Source of the DNA: Candidatus Omnitrophota bacterium | GTDB lineage: Bacteria; Omnitrophota; Omnitrophia; JAHJGZ01 | DNA length: 58,829 nt | Direction: 5' to 3' | Assembly: GCA_018823795.1 (NCBI GenBank) | Contig: JAHJGZ010000055.1 | Coordinates: 1-58,829, forward strand | Shown here: piece after piece, positions 25,943 to 33,569 of the stretch | Layout: each line of letters begins with the position of its first letter | How positions within the stretch are numbered: position 1 is the stretch's first letter | The notes under the pieces: generated by a model | Told to the model about the DNA's origin: nothing | What the model saw: only the letters and a program-made list of their open reading frames with translations | Database searches by the model: none | Made by a program: the position numbers and the translations under genes

Positions 25943-26794
25943 ATGAAAGATTTAGTCTCTACCAAAAACTACCAGGCACTTCTTAACGACCTCAAAGAGA
26001 TCCGCCAACGGACCGAAGAACAGAGTGTGCGTGCGATGAACCTCATCCTTCTTGACGGCTACTGGCGGATGGGGAAACGGTTGCGAGATGATCTCATGAC
26101 TACAGAAGGTGAAAACGAGGGGAGCACCCGTTCAACCCTCATGCGTCTTGCCGATGACCTTGACCTTGAATATTCATTCCTCACGCGCGTCATGAAACTC
26201 TACGATCTCTGGCCTCACGGATTAGCAATCGAGAGGTTTCCAAATCTTACGTGGACTCATTACCGTGCGTTGCTTGCCGTGCCGGATGAAAAAGAGCGGC
26301 AGTTTTATCTTGAACGAACGGACGAACACGTGTGGAACGTGCGCGAACTGCGCGCGAAGATAAAAGAAAACTTTTACAAGATCGCGGCTGGATACAAAAA
26401 GAAAAGTGCCACACAAACCGGCACCACATTGACACGGCCGGGCGGTGTGCTCCATTACTACGTGGCAGAAGTAGAAAGGGTAGTTGACGGTGACACGCTG
26501 ATCCTGCACATCGACCTCGGGTTTAAAGTTTGGTTTTCACAGCGCGTACGACTGCGAGGTATTGATTGTCCGGAGCGGTCAACACCTGAAGGGCAGCAGG
26601 CAAAAGAATTTGTCGAGGAACGGCTCTCACGCGTTGAGCGGATTACGTTTCGTTCAACGCAAATCGACATCTACGGACGCTACGTTACGGATATTTTTTA
26701 CCTGCCGGGTGAGGGGGATAAAGAAAGGATCATTGAACGGGGGAACTACTTGAATCAGGAGCTTTTGGATGAAGGCCTTGCGCAGATGCTCTAG
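25943..26794 (+). CDS. DUF1016-N-like domain fused to a staphylococcal-nuclease (SNase) domain
   Basis: Predicted 283-residue protein with no signal peptide. Residues about 1-150 resemble the N-terminal part of YhcG/DUF1016 proteins (LILLDGYWRMGKRLRDDL, LADDLDLEYSFLTRVMKLYDLWP, LTWTHYRALLAVPDEKERQFYLE, WNVRELRAKI). Residues about 165-283 are an SNase domain (VERVVDGDTLILHIDLG, VRLRGIDCPE, IYGRYVTDIFYL, NQELLDEGLAQML). The arginine, aspartate and glutamate of RLRGIDCPE and the later arginine of YGR match the known SNase catalytic set, so a calcium-dependent nuclease is likely. In usual YhcG proteins the second domain is a PD-(D/E)XK nuclease; here it appears replaced. It sits alone among repeat islands with its own promoter. 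DNA-binding by the first domain and a role in defence or mobile-element biology are inference. Confidence 0.8.
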   Translation: MKDLVSTKNYQALLNDLKEIRQRTEEQSVRAMNLILLDGYWRMGKRLRDDLMTTEGENEGSTRSTLMRLADDLDLEYSFLTRVMKLYDLWPHGLAIERFPNLTWTHYRALLAVPDEKERQFYLERTDEHVWNVRELRAKIKENFYKIAAGYKKKSATQTGTTLTRPGGVLHYYVAEVERVVDGDTLILHIDLGFKVWFSQRVRLRGIDCPERSTPEGQQAKEFVEERLSRVERITFRSTQIDIYGRYVTDIFYLPGEGDKERIIERGNYLNQELLDEGLAQML

Positions 26795-26796
26795 TG

Positions 26797-26941
26797 GTAT
26801 TGGGTTTTGGGTGTTAGGTGATGGGTAATGGGGAAAAGCAAAAAGCGAGAAGCTAAAAGCTACGAGCAAAAAAACCAAGAGCAAAAGGCTTTACGCCGTT
26901 CGCTTTTTCCCTATCACCTAAAACCTATGGCCTACCACCCA
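26797..26941 (-). repeat. Dispersed 'GGTGATAGG...CATCACC' element, copy 2 (inverse orientation)
   Basis: Begins two bases after the upstream stop codon with GTATTGGGTTTTGGGTGTTA and ends TATCACC...CCTACCACCC. Its reverse complement aligns along its length with 12981-13124. The interior contains AAGCTAAAAGCTACGAGC and AAAGGCTTTACGCCGTTCGC. No reading frame is present. Confidence 0.7.
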
Positions 26942-27044
26942 CGCAGAACGCTTGACAAAGTAACCTGCGATTGATACACTTTTCACTCATTACGTACATG
27001 AAGACACGACTTAGCGAGCGTAGTGACGTGCTTCGACGTCGCTC

Positions 27045-27075
27045 AGCACCCTGAGCCTGTCGAACGGGTAAGTTT
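27045..27075 (-). repeat. 31-bp dispersed repeat, copy 2 (inverse)
   Basis: AGCACCCTGAGCCTGTCGAA and following bases are the exact reverse complement of 17031-17061. Flanks differ (here GACGTCGCTC precedes), so the identity stops at the repeat borders. Confidence 0.85.
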
Positions 27076-27086
27076 GCTGGCTGAAC

Positions 27087-27360
27087 ATATGCTTTGCCAG
27101 CTAGCTGAAAAAGTATTAATTCCTGCCTACCGGCAGGCAGGCGCACAGTAACTTTAATTCAGTTTCCCGTCTCGAAACGATTGCAGTGTTTTTTTCCTTA
27201 GAAATCGCGAAGCGATTTTAAGGACCAAAATCCCGGAAATGCTGCGCATTTCTCGGGGCAAGGAATTGCAATCCTCGACGGGATTAATTCGCGCACATGA
27301 TTTATGTCGCATTACACCTGCCTGCCGGCAGGCAGGTGCTCCATAAATCATGTGCTCATT
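27087..27360 (-). repeat. Composite palindrome island upstream of prfB, with GCAC hairpin H3
   Basis: Read on the minus strand: GCAC hairpin H3 (27355-27293) with arms ATGATTTATG and CATAAATCAT and the palindrome CCTGCCTGCCGGCAGGCAGG nested in its apex (about 27317-27336). Then nested stems follow: GAGGATTGCAATTCC, GAAATGCGCAGCATTTC and AAATCGCTTCGCGATTT (about 27200-27280). Then come the GCAA-TCGTTTCGAGACGGGA word (about 27166-27187), CGCCTGCCTGCCGGTAGGCA (about 27124-27143) and a decayed ATACTTTTTC/GCAAAGCAT hairpin (about 27087-27117). The 581-nt gap 26795-27375 holds no gene. Confidence 0.75.
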
Positions 27361-27375
27361 AAGAGGTAGACCATT

Positions 27376-28486
27376 ATGGATGAGCTGACGATTCATGATT
27401 TTAAAGAGCGGTTGACTCCGATCAATAAAAGACTCGATGAACTGCGGAGGTGTCTTTGACCTCGCTACCCGCGAGAAAGAAATAGACCGACTTAATACGG
27501 TCATGGCTGAAGACGGTTTTTGGAATAATCAGACGAAAGCCCAGGATATTATTGTACAGCTGAAACGGCATAAACAGTTAGTCGATCCCTGGAAGAAACT
27601 TTCAAGCGCGTCCCGTGATTTAATAGAAATGCTCGACATTATTAGCGATGATGACCCTGCCGCATTATGTGATTTTAACAGCGAGTTGAAAAAAATAGAA
27701 AAACAGACCGAGCAGCTTGAGTTTGAAAAGATATTTTCAGATCCCCTGGACAATGCAAACGCGATCGTGAGTATTAATGCAGGTGCCGGCGGTACCGAGT
27801 CGTGCGATTGGGCAAGCATGTTGCATCGTATGTACCAGCGATGGGCTGAAAAACAAGATTTCGCTTGGAGTATTTTTGACATACTACCGGGGGAGGAGGC
27901 AGGGATAAAAAATGTCACGTTCTTTGTCCGGGGGCCGCTTGCGTACGGATATCTCAAAGCAGAACGCGGTGTTCATCGTTTAGTCCGCATTTCTCCTTTT
28001 GATTCTGGTAAACGACGACATACCTCATTTGCCTCGGTTGATGTGATTGCTGAGGTTGCCGATACGGCCGACATTGAAATTGGTGCCGGCGATATTCGTA
28101 TCGATACCTACCGGGCCGGCGGTGCCGGCGGACAGCACGTCAACAAGACCGACAGTGCGGTACGCATTACACATCTGGAAACGGGGATCGTTGTTCAGTG
28201 TCAAAATGAACGTTCGCAGCATAAGAATAAATCATCGGCGATGAAGGTATTAAAAGCGCGCCTCTACCAGCGCAAAAAGCAGGAAGAAGACAAAGAACTT
28301 CAAAAAAAATACGGAGAGAAAAAAGAGATCGCGTGGGGCTCGCAAATACGTTCATACGTCATGCATCCCTATTCAATGGTAAAAGATCATCGCACGAAGC
28401 ATGAGACATCAAATGTGCAGGCGGTGATGGACGGAGCGATCGATGAATTCATTGAGGCGTACCTGAGGCAGCAACTCAGTGGGTGA
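27376..28486 (+). CDS. prfB: Peptide chain release factor 2, expressed by programmed +1 frameshift
   Basis: Two frames form one gene. Frame A runs 27376-27456 (27 codons, MDELTIHDFKERL...LRRCL) and meets TGA at 27457-27459. Skipping T27457 gives frame B from 27458 (GAC) to 28486. Together they give about 369 residues, typical of RF2. Domains: N-terminal helical domain, the domain 2 anticodon region (about 190-215), and GGQ in RAGGAGGQHVNKTDSAV, the catalytic motif that releases peptides at UGA/UAA. The site CTT-TGA-C with GGAGG just upstream is the classical prfB autoregulatory signal: low RF2 favours the +1 shift. The start has AGAGG at 27362-27366, 9 nt upstream. It is preceded by a repeat island and followed directly by the repeat-framed four-helix-bundle gene. 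Confidence 0.95.
27445..27460 (+). promoter_or_regulatory. prfB +1 programmed frameshift site
   Basis: CGGAGGTGTCTTTGAC: an internal Shine-Dalgarno-like GGAGG at 27446-27450, 3 nt before the slippery CTT (27454-27456), then stop TGA (27457-27459) and C. This corresponds to the E. coli prfB layout (AGGGGG, spacer, CTTTGAC). It implies that UGA is read as stop by RF2 in this organism. Confidence 0.95.
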
Positions 28487-28925
28487 TAGGTGATGGGAGA
28501 TAGGTGATGGGGAAAATACAAAGCTATGAAGATTTAGATGTGTACCAGAAGTTGTTGGGATTACATCTAGAGGTGCATACACTATCTTTAACGTTTCCTA
28601 AGTTTGAACTTTTTGAACTCGGTTCACAAATTCGGCGGTCATCTAATTCTGCCCCGGCAAATATTGCTGAAGGATGGAACAATAAACATACTAATATTTA
28701 CATTGAAGGCATTAACCGGGCGCAGGGAGAGATTAATGAAACAAAGCATCATTTAATGGTTGCATTCAAAAAGAAGTATCTTTCTGAAGAACGCTACCAT
28801 GATTTTAAAAATACATATGATAGTTGTGGAAAAATGTTAACCGTGTTGAAACGAGCCTTGGAAGATTTTAAACGGTCAAGCCAAGGCCCCAACACCCAAC
28901 ACCAAAAACCGAGGACCTAACACCT
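28484..28925 (+). mobile_element. Repeat-framed four-helix-bundle gene (candidate mobile unit)
   Basis: Left border 28484-28513 is GGTGATAGG-type repetitive sequence beginning in the prfB stop codon. Right border 28880-28925 is its inverted counterpart (CCAACACCCAACACC, GACCTAACACCTA). The borders resemble the ends of the gene-less elements at 12981-13124 and 26797-26941. The unit separates prfB from secA and touches both genes. Mobility is an inference; no transposase is present. Confidence 0.45.
28507..28920 (+). CDS. Four-helix-bundle protein (S23/IVP, bAvd-like family)
   Basis: Predicted 137-residue protein. [68 protein letters not shown] and LKRALEDF give the four helices of the family first named after proteins encoded in 23S rRNA intervening sequences and related to the Avd accessory protein of retroelements. 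The motif [16 protein letters not shown] is diagnostic. Biochemical function is not established. The last about 17 residues ([14 protein letters not shown] region) are encoded by the border repeat, so the natural end may have been altered. A GTG at 28504 precedes the ATG at 28507; both lie inside the left border. No reverse transcriptase or diversity-generating element accompanies it here. Confidence 0.85.
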   Translation: MGKIQSYEDLDVYQKLLGLHLEVHTLSLTFPKFELFELGSQIRRSSNSAPANIAEGWNNKHTNIYIEGINRAQGEINETKHHLMVAFKKKYLSEERYHDFKNTYDSCGKMLTVLKRALEDFKRSSQGPNTQHQKPRT

Positions 28926-31568
28926 ATGCTCGGCTTTGTAATGAAAAAAATATTCGGAACGCAAAATGAACGCATGCTGAAGCGTTTACACCCGACGGTT
29001 GATGCCGTCAATGCGTTAGAGCCCCAGATACAATCCCTCTCTGATGATGCGCTCAAAGCAAAAACAGCAGAATTTCGAGCACGTCTTGCCGAAGGGCAGA
29101 CCGTGGATGATATTTTGCCTGAGAGTTTTGCCGTTGTCCGGGAAGTGGGAAAACGGGTTTTGAATATGCGCCATTTTGACGTGCAGATAATGGGCGGCCT
29201 TGTGCTGCACCAGGGGCGGATTGCAGAAATGGCAACCGGAGAAGGTAAAACGTTAGTGGCGACACTGCCCGTCTATTTGAATGCGTTAGCAGGAAAAGGG
29301 GTTCATGTGGTAACGGTCAACGATTATTTAGCTCGTCGCGACCGAAACTGGATGGGGCCGGTGTATGAATTCTTGGGTTTAACCATCGGGGTGATTCAAC
29401 ATGACATGGATCCGCGCGATCGTCAGGCGGCCTATCGTTGTGATATTACCTATGGCACCAATAATGAATTTGGCTTTGATTACTTGCGCGATAATATGGT
29501 CATTGATTCTCATCAGTGTGCTCAACGGGATCTTCATTATGCTATTGTGGATGAAGTCGATTCGATTTTAGTTGATGAAGCCCGCACGCCGCTTATTATT
29601 TCCGGGCCGGCTGAGGAATCAACGGATAAATATTATCAACTTGAAAAATTTATTCAACGCATCAAATGTAAAAAGATAACCGACAAAGAAATGATCGAGG
29701 CAAAAAATCAGGGGACCAATTATGAGGAAGGCTATGACGCCCTGATCGATGAAAAGCATCGTAATATTTGGTTTACGGAACAGGGTGAGAAAAAATTTGA
29801 AGATCATTTTCATCTTACTCCTGATGATCCGCGCTACATCGATTTGAAGCATCACCGTGATCAAGCATCGAAAGCGCGGGAACTTTTCAAAGTAGATGTT
29901 GATTATGTCATTAAAGATAATCAAGTGATCATCGTCGATGAATTTACCGGACGGCTCATGCCGGGCAGGCGATTTTCTGACGGGCTCCATCAGGCATTGG
30001 AAGCGAAAGAGGGGGTGAAGATCGAGCGGGAGAATCAAACATTAGCGACGGTTACCTTTCAGAATTATTTCAGGATGTACACAAAGCTTGCGGGAATGAC
30101 CGGAACCGCAGAGACCGAAGCGGTCGAGTTTGAAAAGATCTATCATTTGGATGTTATGGTCATGCCGCCAAATAAAACGCTTATTCGGAATAATCAGCCC
30201 GACGTTATTTACAAAACAGAACGTGAAAAGTTTAATGCCGTCGCGGATGAGATCATAGAGGCTCATAAAGCGGGACGTCCCGTTCTCGTTGGTACTATTT
30301 CAATAGATAAATCTGAGCGGCTCAGTGCGATGCTGAATAAACGGGGTATTCCGCATTCAGTGCTTAATGCAAAATATCATGAGCGTGAAGCAGAGATTAT
30401 TTCCCAGGCCGGTCAGGACGGCGCGATTACGATATCGACAAACATGGCGGGACGCGGAACGGATATTGTTTTAGGTGCGGGGGTTGCCGAGCGCGGGGGA
30501 TTGCATGTTGTTGCAACGGAACGACATGAAGCACGGCGTATTGATAATCAATTACGCGGCCGCAGCGGACGGCAGGGGGATCCTGGTTCGTCACGATTTT
30601 TTCTTTCTCTTGAAGATGATCTCATGAGAATCTTTGGCGGCGATAAACTCTTTGCACTCATGGATCGTTTAGGCATGGAAGAAGGGCAAGATATTCAACA
30701 CCCTTTTGTCACCAAGGCGATAGAAACAGCGCAGAAGAGGGTCGAAACACGCAATTTTGAAATCCGTAAGCACCTCCTTGAATATGATGATGTCATGAAC
30801 CGTCAGCGGGAGATTGTTTACAAAGAGCGGCGTCAAGTGTTAGAGGGGGAAAATCTCAAGAAACACGTCGGCGAGATCATTGAAGATGTGGTTGAAGGGA
30901 TCATTTTAACGTACGTCAACCCGGATCTTCGTGAAGAAGATAAGGACGCACAAGCGTTATTTACGTATTTAAACAATAAATTTTCGGTGAACTTTGATGA
31001 TCTACAAAGACAAGTACTTTCTGTAGAGGAGTTGAAGGATGAGGTGGTCAGTCGGCTCAAGAAACGGTATGAAGAAAAAGGAAAACAACTCGGTGAGGAA
31101 TTGCTTCTGTACATGCAAAAATCGATTTTGTTGCAGATAATCGATGCGAAGTGGAAAGAACATCTGCGTAATCTTGATAGCCTTCGTGAAGGAATCGGTC
31201 TGAGAGCCTATGGCCAGCGGAATCCTCTCGTTGAATATCAACATGAAGCGTTTGGGCTCTTTGATGAAATGATCGAATCGATTAAAGATGAAGCGGTAGA
31301 ATTTATTTTTAGACTCGACATACAGGCAAAGGGGCCGATGACATCGGTGCTCCAATCCGAGCGGCAACAATACCTTCACCCGGAACATGCCGGTGCCCTG
31401 CCACCGACCGAGCGTGACGCACCGCGCGCCGTGCCGCACCGGGGAGCGCCGAAGCAGCCGCCGGCGGAACGGACAGACCCGATACAACGTTCGACACCAA
31501 AAGTAGGAAGAAATGAACCGTGCCCGTGCGGGAGCGGTAAAAAATATAAAAAATGCTGTGGTACGTGA
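28926..31568 (+). CDS. secA: Preprotein translocase ATPase SecA
   Basis: Predicted 880-residue motor of the Sec pathway. N-terminus [21 protein letters not shown]; Walker [14 protein letters not shown] (about 100-112); DEAD-like [21 protein letters not shown] (about 204-224); preprotein-binding region; second nucleotide domain with [13 protein letters not shown] (about 500-512) and the arginine-rich [14 protein letters not shown]; helical scaffold; a proline-rich linker (about 820-860); and a C-terminal zinc motif [13 protein letters not shown] that binds SecB or the ribosome. Full length. The only ribosome-site candidate, GAGG at 28911-28914, lies 11 nt before the ATG inside the border repeat of the upstream unit, so its translation signal seems repeat-derived. 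Alternative ATG at 28941. Confidence 0.96.
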   Translation: MLGFVMKKIFGTQNERMLKRLHPTVDAVNALEPQIQSLSDDALKAKTAEFRARLAEGQTVDDILPESFAVVREVGKRVLNMRHFDVQIMGGLVLHQGRIAEMATGEGKTLVATLPVYLNALAGKGVHVVTVNDYLARRDRNWMGPVYEFLGLTIGVIQHDMDPRDRQAAYRCDITYGTNNEFGFDYLRDNMVIDSHQCAQRDLHYAIVDEVDSILVDEARTPLIISGPAEESTDKYYQLEKFIQRIKCKKITDKEMIEAKNQGTNYEEGYDALIDEKHRNIWFTEQGEKKFEDHFHLTPDDPRYIDLKHHRDQASKARELFKVDVDYVIKDNQVIIVDEFTGRLMPGRRFSDGLHQALEAKEGVKIERENQTLATVTFQNYFRMYTKLAGMTGTAETEAVEFEKIYHLDVMVMPPNKTLIRNNQPDVIYKTEREKFNAVADEIIEAHKAGRPVLVGTISIDKSERLSAMLNKRGIPHSVLNAKYHEREAEIISQAGQDGAITISTNMAGRGTDIVLGAGVAERGGLHVVATERHEARRIDNQLRGRSGRQGDPGSSRFFLSLEDDLMRIFGGDKLFALMDRLGMEEGQDIQHPFVTKAIETAQKRVETRNFEIRKHLLEYDDVMNRQREIVYKERRQVLEGENLKKHVGEIIEDVVEGIILTYVNPDLREEDKDAQALFTYLNNKFSVNFDDLQRQVLSVEELKDEVVSRLKKRYEEKGKQLGEELLLYMQKSILLQIIDAKWKEHLRNLDSLREGIGLRAYGQRNPLVEYQHEAFGLFDEMIESIKDEAVEFIFRLDIQAKGPMTSVLQSERQQYLHPEHAGALPPTERDAPRAVPHRGAPKQPPAERTDPIQRSTPKVGRNEPCPCGSGKKYKKCCGT

Positions 31569-31569
31569 G

Positions 31570-31675
31570 CCCCGTTAGAGAACGAAACGAAAGTTTGAGA
31601 CGTGAGAAAGCCGCGTTAGTTTTGACGATCCATCATGTTTTATTTATTCTTTTTATCAATCAACCTCTAACGGGG
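31570..31675. repeat. Spaced inverted repeat after secA
   Basis: CCCCGTTAGAG (31570-31580) and CTCTAACGGGG (31665-31675) are exact 11-bp complements 84 nt apart, directly downstream of secA. Between them is AT-rich sequence with no further clear pairing. The 192-nt gap to lnt shows no other gene or obvious promoter. Confidence 0.5.
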
Positions 31676-31760
31676 TAGACGCTTCGTTAGTAGCTCATCG
31701 CATGTACGCTCCGATAGCGAGAGACAACAACGTAGTAATGTATTGTAAAAAATAGTTATT

Positions 31761-33353
31761 GTGAACGCCAATACCCTGAATAAAAAATTACTTTTCTCTC
31801 TTTGCTCGCCCGCGTTACTGTTACTTTCGTTTCCCCCTTTTAATATGTGGCCGTGCGCTTTTGTTGCGTTCATACCGTTATTCAGCGTATTGCGTAATGC
31901 GTCACGGAACGAAGCTCTTTTCTTTTCATATTTTTCCGGACTTATTTTTTTTAGCGGCAGTATTTATTGGCTTACGCACGTAAGCCAGTTCGGTTGTATT
32001 TTTTTGATCCTTTACTTTGCTCTTTTTTGGGGATTGTTTGGTATTTTGGGACACGGTATTTTAATCGGTAAGAGCACGGCATGCCGTGCCCTTACATTTC
32101 AAAATCCGATCGTCACGGCACTTATTCTTTCGTTCCTTTGGACCGGCATTGAAGTAGTGCGTGCGCAACTGCCGGTATTAGGATTTGGATGGGTTCTCCT
32201 CGGATTTTCACAAAGTCTTCATCTTCCCTTTATTCAAATAGCAGATTGTATTGGTGTCTACGGTGTTTCTTTTTTAGTAATGGTTATTAATGTTCTTCTT
32301 TATGCGACCGAAACGTCGTTTAAGGAAAAAAAAGGGGTCGCGCGTTTTGCCCCTCTCGTTATGGTAATTCTTCTTTTCATCCTCATGTATTCGTACGGAA
32401 ACTTTCGTCTGCGTGCGCATCCTTCAGGAAATCTACTTCGTGTTGGCATTGTCCAGGGCAACATTGCACAGGCAGACAAGTGGAATCCTGTATTGAAGGA
32501 AAAAATCATTGAAAAATATGCAAAGCTGGTCGAATTTATTAGTTATGACGGCCCTGAATTAATCATCCTGCCGGAGGCGAGCTATCCGGGTAATTTTAAG
32601 AAGGAATTTCCAGGAAGTCCTCTCCAGCGGGTGGTTCAAAAGACGGGTATTCCCCTCCTGATCGGTGCCATACGTTTTGAGTCGGCAGAAGAAGAATACA
32701 ATAGTAGTTTTCTTATTTCAGGAGGGGGAGATATCGTCGGTCAGTATGATAAAATACAATTAGTTCCTTTCGGAGAATATGTTCCCTGGAAACGGTTGTT
32801 TTCTTTTCTTGGATTAACAAAGCTCGCCTATTCATTAGGGGTCGGTGATTTTAAAAAAGGGAAAGAGTTCACTGTCTTTACCCACCCGCTTAATGATGAA
32901 CGGCATGTTTTTTCTTTCTCAACACTCATATGTTTTGAAGATATCTTTCCCGCTCTTGCGCGGACCTTTGTGGCACACGGGGCTCAGTTTTTAGTTGTTA
33001 TTACCAATGATGCGTGGTTTGGTAAGACGGGGGCTGCTGCTCAACATGTTCACGCGTCAGTCTTTCGGGCACTGGAGAATAATTGTTATGTCATCCGTTC
33101 GGCAAATACGGGAATATCCGCATTTATCTCTCCACGGGGAAACGTGATGGATACCGTGCATAATGAGCAGGGGGAGGAGTTATTTGTTATGGGTGGCATT
33201 ACCCGAGCGATTTTTTTATCATCGTCAAAGACTTTTTATCAGTCTATGGGGTTTGTGTTCAAGGACTTATGTCTTTTGTTTTTAGCAGCATATGTATTAT
33301 TATTTTGCTGCTATTCGTCTAACCTCTTTAAAATCAAGAAATTACACTCCTAA
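31761..33353 (+). CDS. lnt: Apolipoprotein N-acyltransferase
   Basis: Predicted 530-residue inner-membrane protein: about six N-terminal membrane segments (1-210), a periplasmic nitrilase-fold domain (about 220-495), and a last membrane segment (about 505-525). The catalytic triad of the family is visible: Glu in ILPEASYPG, Lys in YDKIQLVPFGEYVP, Cys in LICFEDIFP. It adds the third acyl chain to lipoproteins, preparing them for LolCD release. Starts with GTG at 31761 and lacks a strong ribosome site; the next in-frame Met would remove the first membrane segment. The presence of Lnt with LolC/LolD supports a diderm envelope. Confidence 0.93.
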   Translation: MNANTLNKKLLFSLCSPALLLLSFPPFNMWPCAFVAFIPLFSVLRNASRNEALFFSYFSGLIFFSGSIYWLTHVSQFGCIFLILYFALFWGLFGILGHGILIGKSTACRALTFQNPIVTALILSFLWTGIEVVRAQLPVLGFGWVLLGFSQSLHLPFIQIADCIGVYGVSFLVMVINVLLYATETSFKEKKGVARFAPLVMVILLFILMYSYGNFRLRAHPSGNLLRVGIVQGNIAQADKWNPVLKEKIIEKYAKLVEFISYDGPELIILPEASYPGNFKKEFPGSPLQRVVQKTGIPLLIGAIRFESAEEEYNSSFLISGGGDIVGQYDKIQLVPFGEYVPWKRLFSFLGLTKLAYSLGVGDFKKGKEFTVFTHPLNDERHVFSFSTLICFEDIFPALARTFVAHGAQFLVVITNDAWFGKTGAAAQHVHASVFRALENNCYVIRSANTGISAFISPRGNVMDTVHNEQGEELFVMGGITRAIFLSSSKTFYQSMGFVFKDLCLLFLAAYVLLFCCYSSNLFKIKKLHS

Positions 33354-33370
33354 CCGCATTTTCAGAAATG

Positions 33371-33400
33371 TTGACAACCCGTTACCAGATATATTATAAT
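33371..33400 (+). promoter_or_regulatory. Consensus promoter upstream of lysS
   Basis: TTGACA (33371-33376), 18-nt spacer, TATAAT (33395-33400): both hexamers are perfect. The leader to 33570 is about 165 nt and contains possible stems (GTTGA...AGAGAA near 33434 with TTTCTCTGTCAAC near 33482, and GTTCACTATCATGAAC at 33512-33527). I do not recognise a riboswitch or T-box in it. Confidence 0.8.
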
Positions 33401-33569
33401 TCAACCCTTAATAATCAATGAAAAGACAATAGTTGAAAAGAGATAGAGAATACGGGCAAGGTATATTTAATACCGAAAAATCTTTCTCTGTCAACCGCTG
33501 TCGGTAGTTTGTTCACTATCATGAACAGGGTAGAGAATTGTATCCTTAAATGTTGAGGGAAAATATTTT

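Noticed and set aside
33401-33569. T-box or lysine riboswitch in the lysS leader
   Set aside because: I could not find the T-box core (AGGGTGGNACCGCG-like) or the L-box helices; only weak stems are visible.
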